Positions 6,327-7,177 of a stretch of 7,177 bases of DNA are shown in pieces (the stretch's first letter is position 1; every line of letters starts with the position of its first letter). Below the pieces are notes generated by a model, which was not told the DNA's origin, searched no databases, and worked only from the letters and a program-made list of their open reading frames with translations. This stretch comes from an uncultured Pseudomonadota bacterium (GTDB lineage: Bacteria > Pseudomonadota > Gammaproteobacteria > Burkholderiales > Usitatibacteraceae). The stretch covers positions 1-7,177 of the forward strand of contig CALEJW010000073.1 of the NCBI GenBank assembly GCA_937898635.1. Direction: 5' to 3'. The translations under genes and the position numbers were made by a program.

Positions 6327-7177
6327 TTGCCCCCCGTCCTGATCGACGTGACCCGCCTGCTCTACCGACGTGCGAGGCGGATGCTGCCCACGGGCATCGA
6401 CCGCGTGGGGCTCGCCTACGTCGCCCGCTACGCCGAGGGGGCGCGGGCCGTGCTGAGCCTGGGTCCCTTCAGCGCCGTGCTCTCGGCGCGCGACTCGGCC
6501 CGCGCGTTCCGCGCGGTCTCCTCGGCGGGCGTGCCGGTGCGCGCGCTCGCGCTCCGGCTCGTGCTCAAGGCCTTCCTGTGGCGGTGGCTCGCCGGGGGCG
6601 GCGAGGGCGCGATCCTCATCAACACGGGCCACACGGGACTCGGGCACCCGCGCCACGGGTGGTCGCTGCGGCGGCGAGGCGCCCGCCTGGTCGCGGTGGT
6701 GCACGATCTCATCCCGATCACCCACGCCGAGTACTTCCCGCCCGGGGAACTCGAGACCCACCGGGTGCGCATGCGCTGCGCGGCGACGCTTTCGGCGGGA
6801 ATCGTGGCGAACTCCCGCTGCACGCTCGCCGCGCTCGACGCCTTCTGCCGGCGGGAAGGCATCGCGCGCGCGCCGGCCATCGTCGCCCACCTGGGCGGCG
6901 GCATCGCCGCCCTGGCGCCCGGCGAGCGGCCCATCGCGCCGCCCTACTTCGTGGTCCTCGGCACCGTGGAGCCGCGCAAGAACCACGCGATGCTCCTGCA
7001 CCTCTGGCGGCGGCTGGCGGCGACGCGGGGAGCGGATGCCCCGCGCCTCGTGCTCATCGGCCAGCGCGGCTGGGAGTGCGAGAACGTCGTGGACCTCCTC
7101 GAGCGCTGCGACGCCCTGCGCGGGCTGGTGATCGAGAAGTCGCAGTGCAGCGACGAGGAACTGGTCACGTGGCTCCA
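6327..7177 (+). CDS. GT4-family (GT-B) glycosyltransferase, 3' end cut off by the window
   Basis: The reading frame is open from TTG 6327 to the window edge, giving 283 residues and an incomplete last codon. It begins VLIDVTRLLYRRARR, then LPTGIDRVGLAYVARYA (20-36), the N-terminus usual for a group of polysaccharide glycosyltransferases. LVAVVHDLIPITHAEYFPP (121-139) and GIVANSRCTLAAL (158-170) are conserved landmarks of the acceptor-side Rossmann domain. VVLGTVEPRKNHAMLL (209-224) opens the donor domain, with R217 and K218 expected to contact the donor phosphates. LVLIGQRGWE (241-250) follows. The EX7E motif lies beyond the edge and cannot be checked. About 100 residues are probably missing. 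It is transcribed divergently from the export operon and probably adds a sugar, possibly mannose or rhamnose by family habit, to the same glycan. The substrate is inference. Neither a signal peptide nor a clear membrane segment is visible. Confidence 0.85.
   Translation, partial: MPPVLIDVTRLLYRRARRMLPTGIDRVGLAYVARYAEGARAVLSLGPFSAVLSARDSARAFRAVSSAGVPVRALALRLVLKAFLWRWLAGGGEGAILINTGHTGLGHPRHGWSLRRRGARLVAVVHDLIPITHAEYFPPGELETHRVRMRCAATLSAGIVANSRCTLAALDAFCRREGIARAPAIVAHLGGGIAALAPGERPIAPPYFVVLGTVEPRKNHAMLLHLWRRLAATRGADAPRLVLIGQRGWECENVVDLLERCDALRGLVIEKSQCSDEELVTWL

Noticed and set aside
6288..7001. Minus-strand open frame opposite the rightward glycosyltransferase
   Set aside because: The plus strand has HDLIP, VANS and EPRKN landmarks of a GT4 enzyme, while the minus frame has no recognisable content.

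Overview
The window looks like part of a polysaccharide (capsule or exopolysaccharide) synthesis and export locus from a very GC-rich Gram-negative bacterium. The Gram-negative reading comes from a lipoprotein of the outer-membrane Wza/KpsD type. Strong G/C preference at third codon positions, GTG/TTG starts and a CCCTCTCCC/GGGAGAGGG intergenic hairpin of a kind common in high-GC Proteobacteria suggest a proteobacterium, perhaps a betaproteobacterium. The sequence alone does not settle the genus.

Layout. Four genes run leftward on the minus strand, in transcription order: (1) a Wza-like polysaccharide export lipoprotein (6241 to 5027, start uncertain); (2) after a 34-bp gap, a DUF4214-repeat protein (4992 to 3889); (3) a 1016-residue two-headed glycosyltransferase (3892 to 842), with an N-terminal GT-A domain, a helical repeat linker and a C-terminal GT-B (GT4-like) domain; (4) a class I SAM-dependent methyltransferase (845 to 78). 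Genes 2/3 overlap by GTGA and genes 3/4 by ATGA, so the last three are almost certainly translationally coupled. On the plus strand a divergent gene starts at TTG 6327 and runs off the right edge. It is a GT4-family glycosyltransferase, cut before its catalytic C-terminal end.

The roughly 100-bp divergent intergenic region carries two near-identical 13-mers in opposite orientation, TTTGCTAC(C/G)ATTC. Each contains an extended -10-like TGCTAC(C/G)AT and probably marks back-to-back promoters. The left edge (1-77) holds two hairpin-forming repeat units downstream of the methyltransferase. No gene-free stretch exceeds 300 bp, and I saw no tRNA, rRNA, CRISPR array, insertion sequence or phage gene.

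Working model (inference): the glycosyltransferases build or decorate a surface glycan, the methyltransferase modifies it or a precursor, the DUF4214 protein serves as a partner or scaffold of the adjacent glycosyltransferase, and the Wza-like protein forms the outer-membrane exit. The inner-membrane polymerase, flippase and Wzc-type co-polymerase are not in this window. Nothing here is a clearly new system. The most interesting points are the stand-alone triple DUF4214 protein beside a two-headed glycosyltransferase, the internal 120-residue duplication in that enzyme, the mirrored promoter motif, and the possible AUC start of the export gene.
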